Shown: in pieces, positions 1 to 13,400 of the stretch
How positions within the stretch are numbered: position 1 is the stretch's first letter
How the letters are laid out: every line of letters begins with the position of its first letter
Assembly (NCBI GenBank): GCA_905250115.1
Contig: CAJNOI010000061.1
Span: forward strand, 1-64,000
Length of the DNA stretch: 64,000 nt
Origin: Adineta steineri
Taxonomy: Eukaryota; Rotifera; Eurotatoria; Adinetida; Adinetidae
Direction of reading: 5' to 3'
Position numbers and translations under genes: made by a program
Notes under the pieces: generated by a model
Database searches by the model: none
What the model was told of the DNA's origin: nothing
Seen by the model: the letters and a program-made list of their open reading frames with translations, nothing else

Positions 1-363
1 TTTTTTTGGATCTGTTGCTGTTGGATCATCTTCAACATGACAATTTTGTTGATCCCACCAAAATAATAAACGATCACGTTCATGTTCATCAGGTAATATA
101 TATTTAACAATAGGATCAATATTAAATTTTAAAACTGATGACCATATAGCAACATGAAAATGTTCCATTAACCAATCAAGAAATTCTTTTACATTAGGAC
201 GAAACCATACTGCAAAATTTCCTATACGTTCAGGACGAGTTAAATAATTACTCTCATATTGTTCAGTTAATAAACGTTTGCATTTCACATATTCATCTTT
301 ATAAAGACGATGAACAAGAAGACCATTAAGATCAAGTATTATTAATCGTTTTAGTTGAGACAT
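1..363 (-). CDS. FCP1/NLI-interacting-factor-like HAD domain protein, N-terminal part (runs off the window)
   Basis: Reading from the ATG at 361-363 towards base 1 gives an uninterrupted 121-codon frame that continues off the window. It begins MSQLKRLIILDLNGLLVHR, the position of the HAD motif I loop. Next come a WFRPNVKEFLDWLMEHF segment and VAIWSSVL, which match the FCP1/NIF (CTD-phosphatase-like) fold, with the S of WSS at the motif II position. In active FCP1 enzymes motif I is DxDxT. Here it reads DLNGL, so the second Asp and the Thr are replaced, which argues against normal phosphatase activity. This form is familiar from a poorly studied group of NIF-domain proteins. It is divergently oriented from MFSD1, with 321 bp between the starts. 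The C-terminus is not visible. Confidence 0.82.
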   Translation of the reverse strand, partial: MSQLKRLIILDLNGLLVHRLYKDEYVKCKRLLTEQYESNYLTRPERIGNFAVWFRPNVKEFLDWLMEHFHVAIWSSVLKFNIDPIVKYILPDEHERDRLLFWWDQQNCHVEDDPTATDPKK

Positions 364-684
364 ATTTAAATAAAGTAAATTGATGAAACTTTTTCGGTAA
401 TGAGTGAATCATTGAGAATATTTGTATTGGTAACAATTATTAATCAATCCTATAATTGTAGATGTCAGTTTAACATAAATTGTTAGAGATGATATTATTA
501 ATAAAAATACATATGATCGAATGTTAAGTATATTTTTTTATTTACGTATATATTTTCATATAAATTATATGTTATACTTAAATTTGATCAGTTGTTTATG
601 TGACTAATGATTAAAATTTATGTTATCATCATTACTTCTGTTCTTTTTTTTCACTTTCGAGATCTTTGAACTTAAGGTGATAAA
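364..684. other. Intergenic spacer between two divergent genes
   Basis: This AT-rich, 321-bp stretch lies between the FCP1-like gene (-) and MFSD1 (+), so it must hold both 5' ends. No coding pattern is visible. A polypyrimidine run (642-653) and an AG at 675-676 lie just before the MFSD1 ATG and could be a splice acceptor. Confidence 0.5.
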
Positions 685-2531
685 ATGGAAGATTCAACAG
701 CAATTAATAATGAACACGAACAATTAGTTAATCGACAAGCAGATCATACTGGTATACTGAATCCACGTGGACCATATTTAAAATGGATAGCTGTATTTTT
801 TATGTGCTTCTTATCATTTGGTATGAAATAATTGGCATTTTTCATAAACAAACCCCTATTTTATATTTTATTTTAGGATCATATTATTGTTATGATAATC
901 CGGCTGGTTTACAAGATGTAATGAAAGATGATTTAAAAATTTCTTCAACAACTTTTACATCATTTTATTCTTGGTACTCATGGCCTAACGTTGTGTAAAT
1001 TAAAATAATAATTATTATATTAAGTTTTTATTTTTTTATTTCGAAATTCGTAGACTTGCTGCTGTCGGTGGTATACTAATTGATAAGTGGCTAGGAGTAG
1101 CTCGTGGAGCAACAGTATTTTGTGCATTTATTCTTGTTGGACAAGTTATTTTTGGTCTTGGTGGTTATTGGCGTTTAATATGGCTGATGAATGTTGGTCG
1201 ATTTATATTTGGTATTGGTGGTGAATCACTTTCAAGTGCACAAAATGCATATGCTGTTTCATGGTTTTTTGGAAAACAATTAAATTTTGTATTTGGTCTA
1301 CAACTTTCATTTGCTCGTGTGGTTTGTATTCTGTTAATTTCTTAAAAAACAAAAAAAATGAATTAAATTCATTTGCTATTTTTTTTCTAAAGGGAAGTTT
1401 AGTAAATATGAATACAATTCATCGTATTTATGATTCACTTGGTTCAGATCTAACTGGTCCACATCGTATTGGTACAACACTTTTAATTGCCGTATCAACA
1501 TGTTTTATTTCGCTAGCATGTGCACTTATTCTTTGGTCATTAGATAATCGACGAAAAAAAGTTGTTCAAGAAGATAATCCACCAGATCCAAGTTTGAATA
1601 TTAAAATTCTTATTTATTATATTTTTTTGCTTTTTTTTTCTAGATGATGAATTTCATATTAAAGGTATGTTTATTGAAAATAATTACATATATATATATT
1701 ATTTCGTTTATTTTTTAGATATTCGACATTTTTCTGCTTCACTTTACTGTGTATTTATTATTTGTGTATTTTATTATGTTGCTATATTTCCATTTATTGC
1801 TGCAGCACAATTACTTTTTGAATCGAAATATAATTTATCACCTGCTTGGTCAAATGCATGTAATAGTTTAGTTTATTTGATGTATGTTTAAAATAAAAAT
1901 AAGATATTATAAAAAAAAATTTTTTATTTTGTTTTAAGGTCAGCTATTCTTTCACCATTCCTTGGTTATGTTGTTGATTTAACTGGTAGAAATCTTTTTT
2001 GGTTAATGGGTAGTATAACAACAACAATAATTGCACATGCACTTCTTGCATTTCTATTTGTTCATCCTGTTGTACCTCTTGTTTTAATGGGCATATCTTA
2101 TTCAATATTAGCAGCATCACTTTGGCCAATGGTTGCTTTTCTTGTTCCCAAAAAAATGTTAGGTACAGCATATGGTTTTATGCAATCGATTCAAAATCTA
2201 GGTCTTGCTGTCATGTAAGCATTTCTTATGATTTTTAATACAGAAAATATTATTGTTTTCTTTTAGGAATATATTTACTGGTTTAATTCTTGATAGTTAT
2301 GGTTATTTTATGCTTGAAATCTTCTTTATCATTTGTCTTGAAGTTGCTTTATTAGCAGCTGCATTTCTTTATGTTTATAATTCAGTTAAAAAAGGTATGC
2401 TCAATGATTCACCAACCGTTCGACGTGCTAAACAAGCTGAAGTTGAGGGTAAAACCGATACTACAATAAACAATGTTGTTGATTCACCATTATCACCTGA
2501 TGGAGGCTATGACAACTATTCTAATGCTTAA
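685..2531 (+). CDS. MFSD1: MFSD1-like lysosomal major facilitator transporter
   Basis: Eight exons join in frame to 481 aa: 685-820, 877-994, 1054-1321, 1393-1591, 1644-1664, 1719-1881, 1939-2214 and 2267-2531. All introns are GT..AG and 52-71 bp long. The early GSYYCYDNPAGLQ segment is the hallmark of MFSD1, where FCYDNPAALQ follows the first membrane helix. Later segments such as LSFARVGSLVNMN and IQNLGLAVM also fit. Hydrophobic stretches agree with a 12-helix MFS carrier. The N-terminus carries acidic residues before the first helix, as expected for a lysosomally sorted protein. In mammals MFSD1 exports dipeptides from lysosomes; transfer of that role here is inference. The 21-bp fifth exon is unusually small. 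The AG at 675-676, nine bases before the ATG, could be a trans-splice or 5'UTR acceptor. Confidence 0.92.
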
Positions 2532-2725
2532 CAAATTCTTTTTCTTATTATCTATTGAAACTGTCTTTCGAAAACATAAATTATTCTTTTTTTTTTCTTT
2601 ATTTTTTGTGATTTATATTAAACATGTGATTATACATATAAAAAAAAACATAGATAGAACAAAATTTTGAATGATTATTCATGTCCTTTTTACAAACGAA
2701 GTTTTAGATTACATAACAATAAAAT

Positions 2726-4383
2726 ATGTTTTCTCTATTACGATCAAGAATATTTTGTCAGAATTGTTGGTCTATTCCGCGTTCAATAAAACTTTTTGAA
2801 CAACAAACAATAAAAATAAATCATCGAACATTGACATTTTCTGCTTTACATTTTCAACAACCACCGCCACCATCACCACCTTCAAATGAATCATCAAAAT
2901 TATCTTCACTTATGAATGAAACTGATAGTAAAACTCCATTCATATTTTCTGAAACATCATCAAAACCAAAATATACAAAAGAACAAACGGATGATGAAAA
3001 ACGTGAACGTGATGCTAAAGCAGCATGGGATATGAAAATGTTAAGATTTACAGGATATTTTCTTGGTATATGGTTAGTATCTACAGTTGGTTATGTTATA
3101 CTTGTTTGGGGTTCACCACAAATTGATCAAGAAGGAAATGTTGTAAATGATCAATATTCACATTTATCAACATGGCAACAATATATAAGACGATCATTTC
3201 GAGGAATTATCGATTATTGGCAAACGATTAAAGATCCAACAAGTGATAAACTTTTACCTGAACCATTACCAGCACCATATCAACCAACATATACATTAGT
3301 TATTGAAATGTCAGGTGTATTATTACATCCTGAATGGGCTTATAATACAGGATGGAGATATAAGAAAAGACCAGGATTAGATTATTTTATAAAAGAAATT
3401 GGTTATCCAGTTTATGAAGTTGTTATTTATACAAAAGAAACACCATGGGTATGAAAAAATTACAATACTCAGTTTATTTAGAATTTTGAAACAGAATAAA
3501 AAAAAAGTGTATGATATTCTAGAGATTTTATATTAATTACTATCTTACTGAAGTAGTTGTACAAATTGCAAAGTATTTAAGAGTAATAAAGTATATTTTA
3601 AGGTAAATTTCAAGGCAAAATAATATTTGTATGTAAGATAAGATAAGTTGATTTCATTTTGTCCTCTGTTTGGTTATCAAGACTTAGATAAACGAATCAT
3701 AGACACACGATATTTTTATATACTAATATATAGATCAATTCATTATTATTCTTTTTTTCAGGGCGCAGCATCAGTTATTGAAAATATGGATAGTGAACAT
3801 CGTATAATGTATCGTTTGTTTCGTGAAAATACACGTTTTATTAATGGAACTCATGTTAAAGTATTGATATAAATGTTTAGTATTATATTTAAATGTAAAA
3901 ATATTTCTTTTAGGATTTAGCATGTCTTAATCGTGATTTGAAAAAAATTATTTTCTTAGATTGGGATGAAAATACTTATCAATTACAACCTCGAAATGCT
4001 TTACATCGTTTGAAGAAATGGGATGGTAATGATGATGATAGACAATTACTTCATTTAGCTGCATTTCTTCGAAGTTTGTTGATAGTTTTTCTATTATAAA
4101 TATCTATCTATGTTTTCTAATAGTGATTGCTGCAAGTGGTGTTGAAGATGTACGTGATGTATTAGATCATTATAATCAGGAATCAGATCCAGTTGAAGCA
4201 TTTTTAATTCGACAACAAAAATTACTTGTATGACTAGTGTCTATTTTCACTTGCAATAAATCTATTTTTTTTGTGCTTTAGGAAATCGAAGAACAAAAAC
4301 GACAGGCTGTAGCAGCTTCAAATACACCTGTAAAACAATCCAAAGGATTATTTGGTAGTTGGTCAAGTTCAAAACGATTCTAA
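2726..4383 (+). CDS. TIMM50: TIM50, mitochondrial inner-membrane import receptor subunit
   Basis: Five exons (2726-3448, 3762-3860, 3914-4073, 4124-4227, 4282-4383) give 395 aa. The N-terminus is basic and Ser/Arg-rich like a mitochondrial presequence. A single membrane helix starts near [19 protein letters not shown], and an FCP1-like domain follows. Diagnostic TIM50 segments are [46 protein letters not shown] and [12 protein letters not shown]. The motif I position reads VIEMSGVLL, so catalytic Asp residues are missing, as in animal TIM50. The product would sit in the TIM23 complex and receive preproteins in the intermembrane space. The first intron (313 bp) is much larger than its neighbours. 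The spacer from the MFSD1 stop is only 194 bp, and an AG lies 18 bases before the ATG. Confidence 0.93.
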
Positions 4384-4487
4384 TAAAATCGCCACACTTC
4401 TTTTTTTTCTTCTGTTCACTGAATGTTATCTCAAAAAGTTTTTTTTCTCTCTCTTTTGTTGCCTTTTTTTTTCTTTTCTAGATAAAT

Positions 4488-7400
4488 ATGAGTGTTTTAG
4501 AAATTCGTCATGAATTTGTCGATATTGAAACACGAGATAATCAACAATTATATCAAGCTTTTTGTAATCATATTTATTTGGGTCAATGGGAATTATGTCG
4601 AATATGTTTACAAATTTTATTTACTAAACGTTTAAAACTTAATACAAATTTAGAAGATTTATTAATTGATATTATTCGAAGTCCAACTGCTTATTGGTAA
4701 TAAATATGAACAAAAAAAAGAATAAATGAATAGTTTTTATTATTTTAGTACGGGATCAAAATCAGTACCAACACCATTCCATTTTGCTTTATTGTTAGTG
4801 GAAGAATGCCGAGTGAACCAGTATTTGGATGCTGTAAGAAAATATTTCATTTGAAAAATGAAATGAAGAGAGTATTAGAAGGATCTTTTTTTTAGACAAT
4901 AGTCGAAGAACTTAAACATTATTCAACTTTTAAATTCCTTTTGGCTGTAGGTGATATTCAACCGAGTGCACAAGTTGCTCAAGTAAGTGAAAATATTAGA
5001 CATCATTTAATCGCTAATTATGAAATAGGAAATTATTTTTTGATATACTCACGAGAGGACTATTAGTCGCTTTTCAGTTCGAACACTAATGAGTACTGTA
5101 TGCACTGAGGAATCAAATAATGATAAGTTCATAGCTTCGCAGGAAAGATTTATGAGCACTTGACCTTATGCATAGGGACGAATCATTTTGAATATTTCAG
5201 CATTCTTTATGATATTTATCTAGTTTTGGTAAAACTATCTGAATTTATTTTTAAGATAATCCTGATACTCAAGTAAGAAGTTCATAGATACAAAAAATCT
5301 TAAAACTAATTCATTTTGATTTATAATTCCTAACAATCTCGTAGATATAAGACATTACCTAATACTAAAAATATATCTTATTTGATAATTAATTCTATTC
5401 AATTAAGGAATTTGAACGACTTCATAAAAATACCGATGATATTCCTTCAACTCTTTTAACTGATTCAATGGCTGATTTTCTTGTTGATTTATGGTTACAT
5501 GAAACTCCTCGTGTTCATGCATTTATTCGTTTATATTTATATTCGTCAATTCCATCTATACATACATGGTTAATACAAATTCATAAACGTGCACTTGAAA
5601 TTTGTTTACAACAATTAAAAACATTAAATAATGAACAACAAAAAACAAATCTTGTTGATTTACTTCTTGCATTACATTTTTATTCATGTGATACAAATGA
5701 ATTTCGTTTAACAATACGTGATACATTAAGAAAAATTGTTATTTATGCAACTGAAGGAAATGATAATTCAGGACAATTATTTAATTTAAAAACTTTATAT
5801 CGTTCGATTTTAAATAATGGTTATTTAGCACGTTTAATAAGTGAATTAGAAAGTGATTATCGAAAAGAATTATTAAATAATGATACAGTTATAATACATT
5901 TTCTAAAGAAAAATTCATTTCGAAAAGAAAATTTTTTTTGGAAAGAAATTTATCTATATTTAATTGAAAATAAATTAGATTTAATATCATGTGTATTAGT
6001 AAGTTAAATAGAAATTAAGCTCATTGAAAACTAAAAACTAGATTTCGAATTTAGAATGATTCAATATTAATGATACAAAGTCGAGATTATTCATCATTAG
6101 ATCAATTATTAAATATTGAACAATTTAAATCATTACATCTCTATATATTTCTTCTTGGATGGACACATGTAAGAACAGTTAATGATGCAATTGTATTATA
6201 TGATTCAATTAATGCATTACCTGATAAATGTTCGATGTTAAGTAAATCTTTAGAATTATTTCAATCTCATATTGAATTTATAACATGGTTATATAATATT
6301 CGACGGTAAGTTAGAAAATATTTGTTTATTAATATATTATATTGATATATGTGTTTATTAGAATTGATCTGTAAGTTTTAGTTGCTTTGATTGTCTGAGC
6401 TTATTTTATGTTTGTTTGTCTTTTCTATTAAAATTTTGTTTTTATAGGTATCATGATGGTGTAACAAATTTACCAAATATGTCGAGTTTATTATCAAAAT
6501 TACAGACAACTTCACCATTGTCATTAATTCATGAATATTTAGATATACAAACAATTGATTCAAAGGAAATTTTAGATAAATTACAAAAAACTTTAGTAGA
6601 TATTGATGATGACAATGACAAATCAAATGAAAAAAAACGTAGGTTGAAGAATTGTTTTAATTAATAAATAGAAGGATCATTCATATTTAGTAAACAAATG
6701 AGTCAGAAGTCTTGACAATATATCATAAATTCTGATACAGAAAATCTAGAAGTCTACTTTACTACGTAGTTATCTTTCGTTTGAAAGTGATAGCTTTATA
6801 TCTGAAGTCAAATCAAGACATAATAATATTGAATTTTTGAAATAAATATAGTTTAGATCTTAGACGTTTGTAGCTTGAAAGTTTGTGTACAATTGAGGAC
6901 ACTATTTGTTTTCAAGTAAAGGCCAATGATAAATTTTGGATGAAAACTGAATTATGATGCCACTAAATCCGATTATAGTTCAAAATAGGTGCTGTCTACT
7001 ATAATTTCGTTGAGACTTAAGTCGTCAAAATAGAAGGGTGCACCTAATCTACATTCAACCTACCAACACCTATAATAGCTGAAATCGTCTAAAGTCGAGA
7101 CTTTTGTCCACTACTATGCATATAATGAATTATTTATCATATCTACTTATAAAAGTTTTTCTATTAACAATTATTTTTAGGTGTTCGTTTTCTTGATGCA
7201 CCATTTAATACAATTGAATCACATCGTTTATCTCAAACAACATCTTCAATGATTTTTCTTGGTTATCTATCTGTTAATACTGTTATTGAACGTATATTAT
7301 CATCTGACAATCATAATCCAGAAACCGATATATTTTCTTTAACTCGAACATATTTAACACAAATATATCCATTACGTTTTCGTCTTGAACTATTAGAAAA

Positions 7401-10400
7401 TCTATTTTCACTTGTATTTATTCAATCAAGTGATTTAAAAATTGATGATGCAGTTGAAATAATTGAACAACTACCACCAAGTACTCCATCACTTTCTTTA
7501 ACAACATCAGATAAACTTTTTTCATCCATACAAAGTAATCTAACTAATGATAGTTTTCAAACATCAACAAATGCAAGTATTAAAACTCAATTATCAATAA
7601 GAAGATTTGATAATGAATTAGATGAAAATACGGATGATAATCTATCTGTATGTAGTAGTTCAATGAGTTCAGTTGGTGCATCACATCATCATCCAATAAA
7701 TCGCTCCGGATTATTAATAAATCAATATGTACTTTATCATTTATTAATATTTTTACGTGATCAATTAGCAGAAGTTCGAGCACTTCATCAAAAAATAAAA
7801 GATAAAGCAACTGATCGTGATACAGTAGATTTTGAAACATTATTAGATAAATATTTTCATGGATGTTCAATTCAAACAAATGAACAATTTGCAAGTCGAG
7901 CAACAAAATTAAATACTATTGTTAGTGAAACATTATGGAGATATCAATTATTAACAGCAAATAAAAATGAATCATCAACAGAAGAAAATAAAAATGATGA
8001 ACAAGAAAATGATAATAATTTAATTAATAATCCTATTATAAAAAATTTAATTCTTCCTATTCGTAAGTTAGAATAGTATTTTCGAAATATTATTAATTGT
8101 TTTATTTATTCTTAAGCTGTTCATCGACATGCTCATCGGCGAAAACGTCGAAAACGTCTTTCGGAAAGTAGTATATCAAGGTAAATTCAATTTATCTAAT
8201 ACCATATATATATATTCAACAAAACATTTTTATTTAGTGCTGCATCATCATCTTATAATGGTAGTAGTAATAATACAACGAGAACAAAATCAACATTAGT
8301 ATCACAAATTCTTTCAACTCGTGATAATCTATTAGCTATTTGTTTAAAAGAAGGAAAAATTACTGAAGCTAATGAAGTTATACGAGTAAATCTACTAAAC
8401 AAATTTTTTTTAGTTTTATATATAAAATTTCTTTTATATAGCTATTCAATATGCAAGATCATCCACTTGCTGTTGAAGCAAAATTTAGTAAATTATTTCA
8501 TGATACAGTTATACAATTATCTACAACCGATTCATCTGTAACTACACCTATTGAAAATTTTACATCCAATTCACCATTAGCTGGTTTAGCTCATTTAACA
8601 CAATCAGCACTTAATAATTCATCCGTACAACAAGGTATGAATCCTTTATTAGAAGCTGCTCAAACATCAAATGTTTCTTCAACATTACCAACATCAACAT
8701 ATTTCGATCATGAACATTTTCTTTCATTAACTTTATTTGATCTTGCAATAAATGCACCAACAATGACAATAAGTAAAACATTACTTGATATGGCTCAACA
8801 TCGTTTACCAATTCCACGTCCATTATTTTCATCAAATACATCATCGCATAATAATCAAAATAATCGAAATTCTCCGTCAAGAATTAAAAATTTAAGTGAT
8901 ATGATTAATAATTATAGTCAATTAGCTAATTCATCAAATGGATCATTTTATGATTTATTACTTGATGTTACAATACCATTAGATGCAATAAAAGCAACAA
9001 AAACTATTCAATATTATAAAAGACTTGATGAACATTGTCGACAATATTATATTAATGAACAAAATTCTTTACCAATTGAAGAACAAGTTAGAAATACTGG
9101 AGAATTTTTTGAAAATGATCCACAAGCTAAAGTAGATTTAATTGCATATATTAGGTAATTATAAGAATTTCAAAAACTGACGAGCTAAATTTTGTCGTAA
9201 CATAAAAAAAGTTGACGTATAGGAAAATAATTTTTGAAGTTAAGATCGAATCTGACAGTATGAAATAAGATGCATCCTTTCATTCTTCAGTATACCAAAA
9301 GTAGCGATACAAGATACTAGCATGCAACGTGTCGAAAAGTGGAAACCATCGTATCCTTTTGATCTTGAGAGATTACTGTGCGAGAAATAGAATAAAATCG
9401 ACTTGACTGTTCTAAATAATTTGGTAAACTAGATGAAAACAGTGGCGGATTTAGGGGGGCACGGTCGCCCCTCCCTTCCAAAATCCTAAATCGGCCACTG
9501 GATGAAAGCATGGTCACTTCCATTCTGAAAGACTTTTGCACTGTACTGTATTTAATAATATACAACTCATTAAAAAATATTCTTATATTTTGAAAAAGAA
9601 ACAATATATTGCATTTTTTTATGTCCATAGGAATTCGCCCAATCAAACGAAATTATCATCTTCTTCTTATATAAATTATTTTTCAATATTTCATACATAT
9701 TTACAAAATTTTCGTACACTTCTTGAAAAATTTCCAGTACCAGATATTCCATCAGATGTTGATTTATCGAAATATTCTCCATTATCACTTATTCATCGTA
9801 TTGTTGCACGATCAACTGATATTGATTTAGCACAATTACAATTAATGACATCAAAATTAAATATTGATATATCACTTGCTGTTAGTCTTAATATAATTCG
9901 TCCATTATTTGTCGATAAAACAATAGCAACATCATCGTTATCTTCGAATAGACGTACAACATTATTACAGCAACAACCAATAAATATATTTTCTAATCGT
10001 CAACAATTTATGCAACAAAAACAATCATCACATTCATTATCAAATGAAAGCACAAAGGCACATATGAGAAAATCAACAACATTTTTTAAACGTCTTGCAA
10101 GTAAACTTGGTGATTTTCAAAATGAACCTCAATCATTTAATGAACATCCTGAAAAGTTTATAAGAACTTTACTAACCAAATTATTAGATTCAATTCGAAG
10201 TAAGTAATGAGATTTCATTCATCTGTATTTGAATCTTTTCTTATAGAATTAATTCAAGAATCAAATCATAGTCATATGATGATTGAACATATAGAAAAAT
10301 TACTTGCCTTAGATGATTATGATAATATTCTTAATGCTTTACCATTATTAACATATCTTGATCTTGATCGTTTAATGACAAATGAAGAACGTATATGTTT

Positions 10401-13400
10401 TTTTACAAATTTATATAATTTTCTTATCATCATATTTCATATTGAACTTATTCGAACAACAATAACAACAATACAAATAACAAAAACAACAACAAATATT
10501 TTTCGTAATGAACTCGAACGTCTTTTATTTCTTCTAACAACACGTATTGATATTGGACAACTTAAACAAATATCATTATATGATATAAAACATTATATAT
10601 TAAAAGAAAATATTCTTACTGATGGACTTAAATTTGATATTGATCCAACTGCACCCTATTATCAATATGCACCAACAATTCAAAATAATCAACATATTAA
10701 AATAGGTTTAATATTAAATGGTTGTATGATTTCATCAACACCATTTATTGTTTTAACACCTGAATTACTTAATGATCAATTACAACGTTCTACAAGAGAT
10801 TTTATTGATAAATGTGTTACTATGAAAACGAATGAAACAGATAATTCTATTGAAATTCTTGTACCATATATTCTTCATAAACAATTCGATCAAACAAACG
10901 ATGATATGATTAAATTTATTGGAGAATATTCATCGAATAATAATATTCTATGTGCAAGTACTGGTAAGACTAAATACTTTAGTAGAATAATTGAGAAGAC
11001 ATCATACTTATCATATTTTCTTAAATATAAAGTACTAGCAGGAGTACCCGCTTCTGGTCGAGAAAATTTTATAGTACATATTTCGCAGATGAGAAAGCGG
11101 GCGTGGATGTGAGACTCACCGATTCACGTTTTCACTCCCATCCACCTATCTGAGCATAAAAGTTAGTAAGATGAATAAATCATTTTTTTCTCTTTCTTTT
11201 AGAACAACGTAAAATAACAACTGAAATAATTCCTTGTCAAACGGATTTTGCTTTGAGTTTCGAATATCGTTTATGTTCATCTTTGTCTGAAAGACATCAA
11301 CGTCGTCGTCGTACAAGTTCGCTTCCAACATCAACAACAATTACAACTTTATCTCCTTCAATTGATTTTCTTTCTCAAACAACAACATTACCTAATCATC
11401 TAATTGATTCTCGTACAATATCATTTGTTCAAGAAAAATCTCCTGCATTAGGACAAATTCTTCAAATATATGTTCAATCTGTTGTACATAATCAAGCAAT
11501 TGAAGATGATAAAACTCCATTGAAAACATATTTTACAAGTTTATTATTATCACCCACATTAATACAATCAACAACATCAATAGGTGATGAATGGTTTCGT
11601 TCAATTGTATTAAATGATTTAACTTATCAACATGATCTTCTTCTTTATCTTTGTTCATTATTATGGAATGATTCAAAATATACTGAAATTGTTCAATTAT
11701 TTGATTCATTATTACCATCATTTATTGTTCATTCATCATATTGTCAAATTCTACGTGATTTAGCTTTATTAAGTTTAATAAAACAAACATCGGAACCTGA
11801 TCATGCATATCATTATTTACGTAAAATTCATGACTGTCATTTATTAATACATGCAACATTAACATATTTACCACGTTTCGATGGGCCAACATGTTTAAAA
11901 TTACTTGAATTATGTTTAACATCTTGTAAGAAATATCATTCAGATTATATTGATTGGATACAAGAACGTTTAAATATAATGTATGTATATAAAACATTAT
12001 GTCTTGGTGCATTATCACAATTTACAAAATGTATGGAAAATATATCTAAACTTGATACACAATTAAATCTATCAATTGAAGATATGGCTATAAAAAAAAC
12101 CTCATCGAAATGTTTAACATGGCAACGTGCTGAAGAACATTCACAACGTGATCCATTAGCTGTTGTTGATATGTTTATCTTTGAAAAACAATTTGATATG
12201 GGACATAAATGGTTAACATTATTAAATAAACATGTTGATGAAGATATTATTAATCGTGTAAGATTTAAATTAGTTGAAGAACATATACATTGGTTATTAA
12301 ATGAAGAAAATATTGGTAATGGAAATAAATTTTTACAAATTATTGATACAATAACAAATATAAATGATAAATGGCAATTATGTACAGAGTTAATTAATGA
12401 TTTATCAAGACAAAGATTAGTAACAAGTACAAAATCAATACCATTTTCAAGATTATTTATTAAATTTCGTCTTATACAATATATGTTAGCACATTTTGAA
12501 GAAAATTCCGCATTTTTTCAAGGACAATATGATCGATCAAAATTATGTGTATTAGTTACTGGTTTAGCTATATTTTTTAATTGTATACCATTAGAACAAA
12601 CAGATTCCTATGAACAATTAGTTGGACAACCATTACTTATACTTGAACAATTATTAATGAATAGTTCAATTGATATAGCTAAAATAACAATTGAAACATT
12701 AAAAGTTTTAATTGAAAAATATTCATTAGAAAATATTATTAATATGAAACAAGTTGATCAATTAATTGAAATTTATACAAAGAAAAGTGTACGATTAAAT
12801 GTTGTTCAACCACATGAAGAAACGTCAATAACAGTTGAAAATAAGTAAATAATTCATCATATATTTATTAGCATGAGAAAATTTATTTTAAATATTCTTT
12901 AGACCTGTTCTTCAACCTCCACCTATTTCATTGATTGAACGTCGTCGTAGCTCATTAAATCCAGCTACGTATATTACTAAACGTAAAGGTTCTCAAGATT
13001 TATCTCCATTAGGTCGTCGAACTAATACTAGTGGTACAAATAATTTCTTCAATTCAATACGTCATCGTATGTCACCCAGAACTCCAATAACATCTCCAAA
13101 TGTACCAGAGTCTGATTTACAAACATCATCACCATCAACAATAGCATCATCACCTAATACTAATAGTCCACCAATGTCACATTCAATTCCAATAAAATCC
13201 CAACAACCTCAACAACAACAACAACAAACATCTTCGTCTTTTTTTGATCATTTTTCATCATCATTTACAAACAAATCTAATATAAATGAACAATCTCATC
13301 AAGGACATAAAACAACTGAATATACTGTTCCATTAGTAGTTCCACCAAAAAAATCATGGGTATCAGATGATGAAGTAGCTGTATGTATGTGTTGTAATGA

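Noticed and set aside
9317-9646. 109-codon minus-strand frame in a ZFYVE26 intron
   Set aside because: It crosses the hAT-like element and an exon on the other strand; product is not protein-like.
10200-10246. Apparent frameshift or premature stop in ZFYVE26
   Set aside because: A 47-bp GTAAGT..TTATAG intron exactly bridges the two frames, so the gene is intact here.
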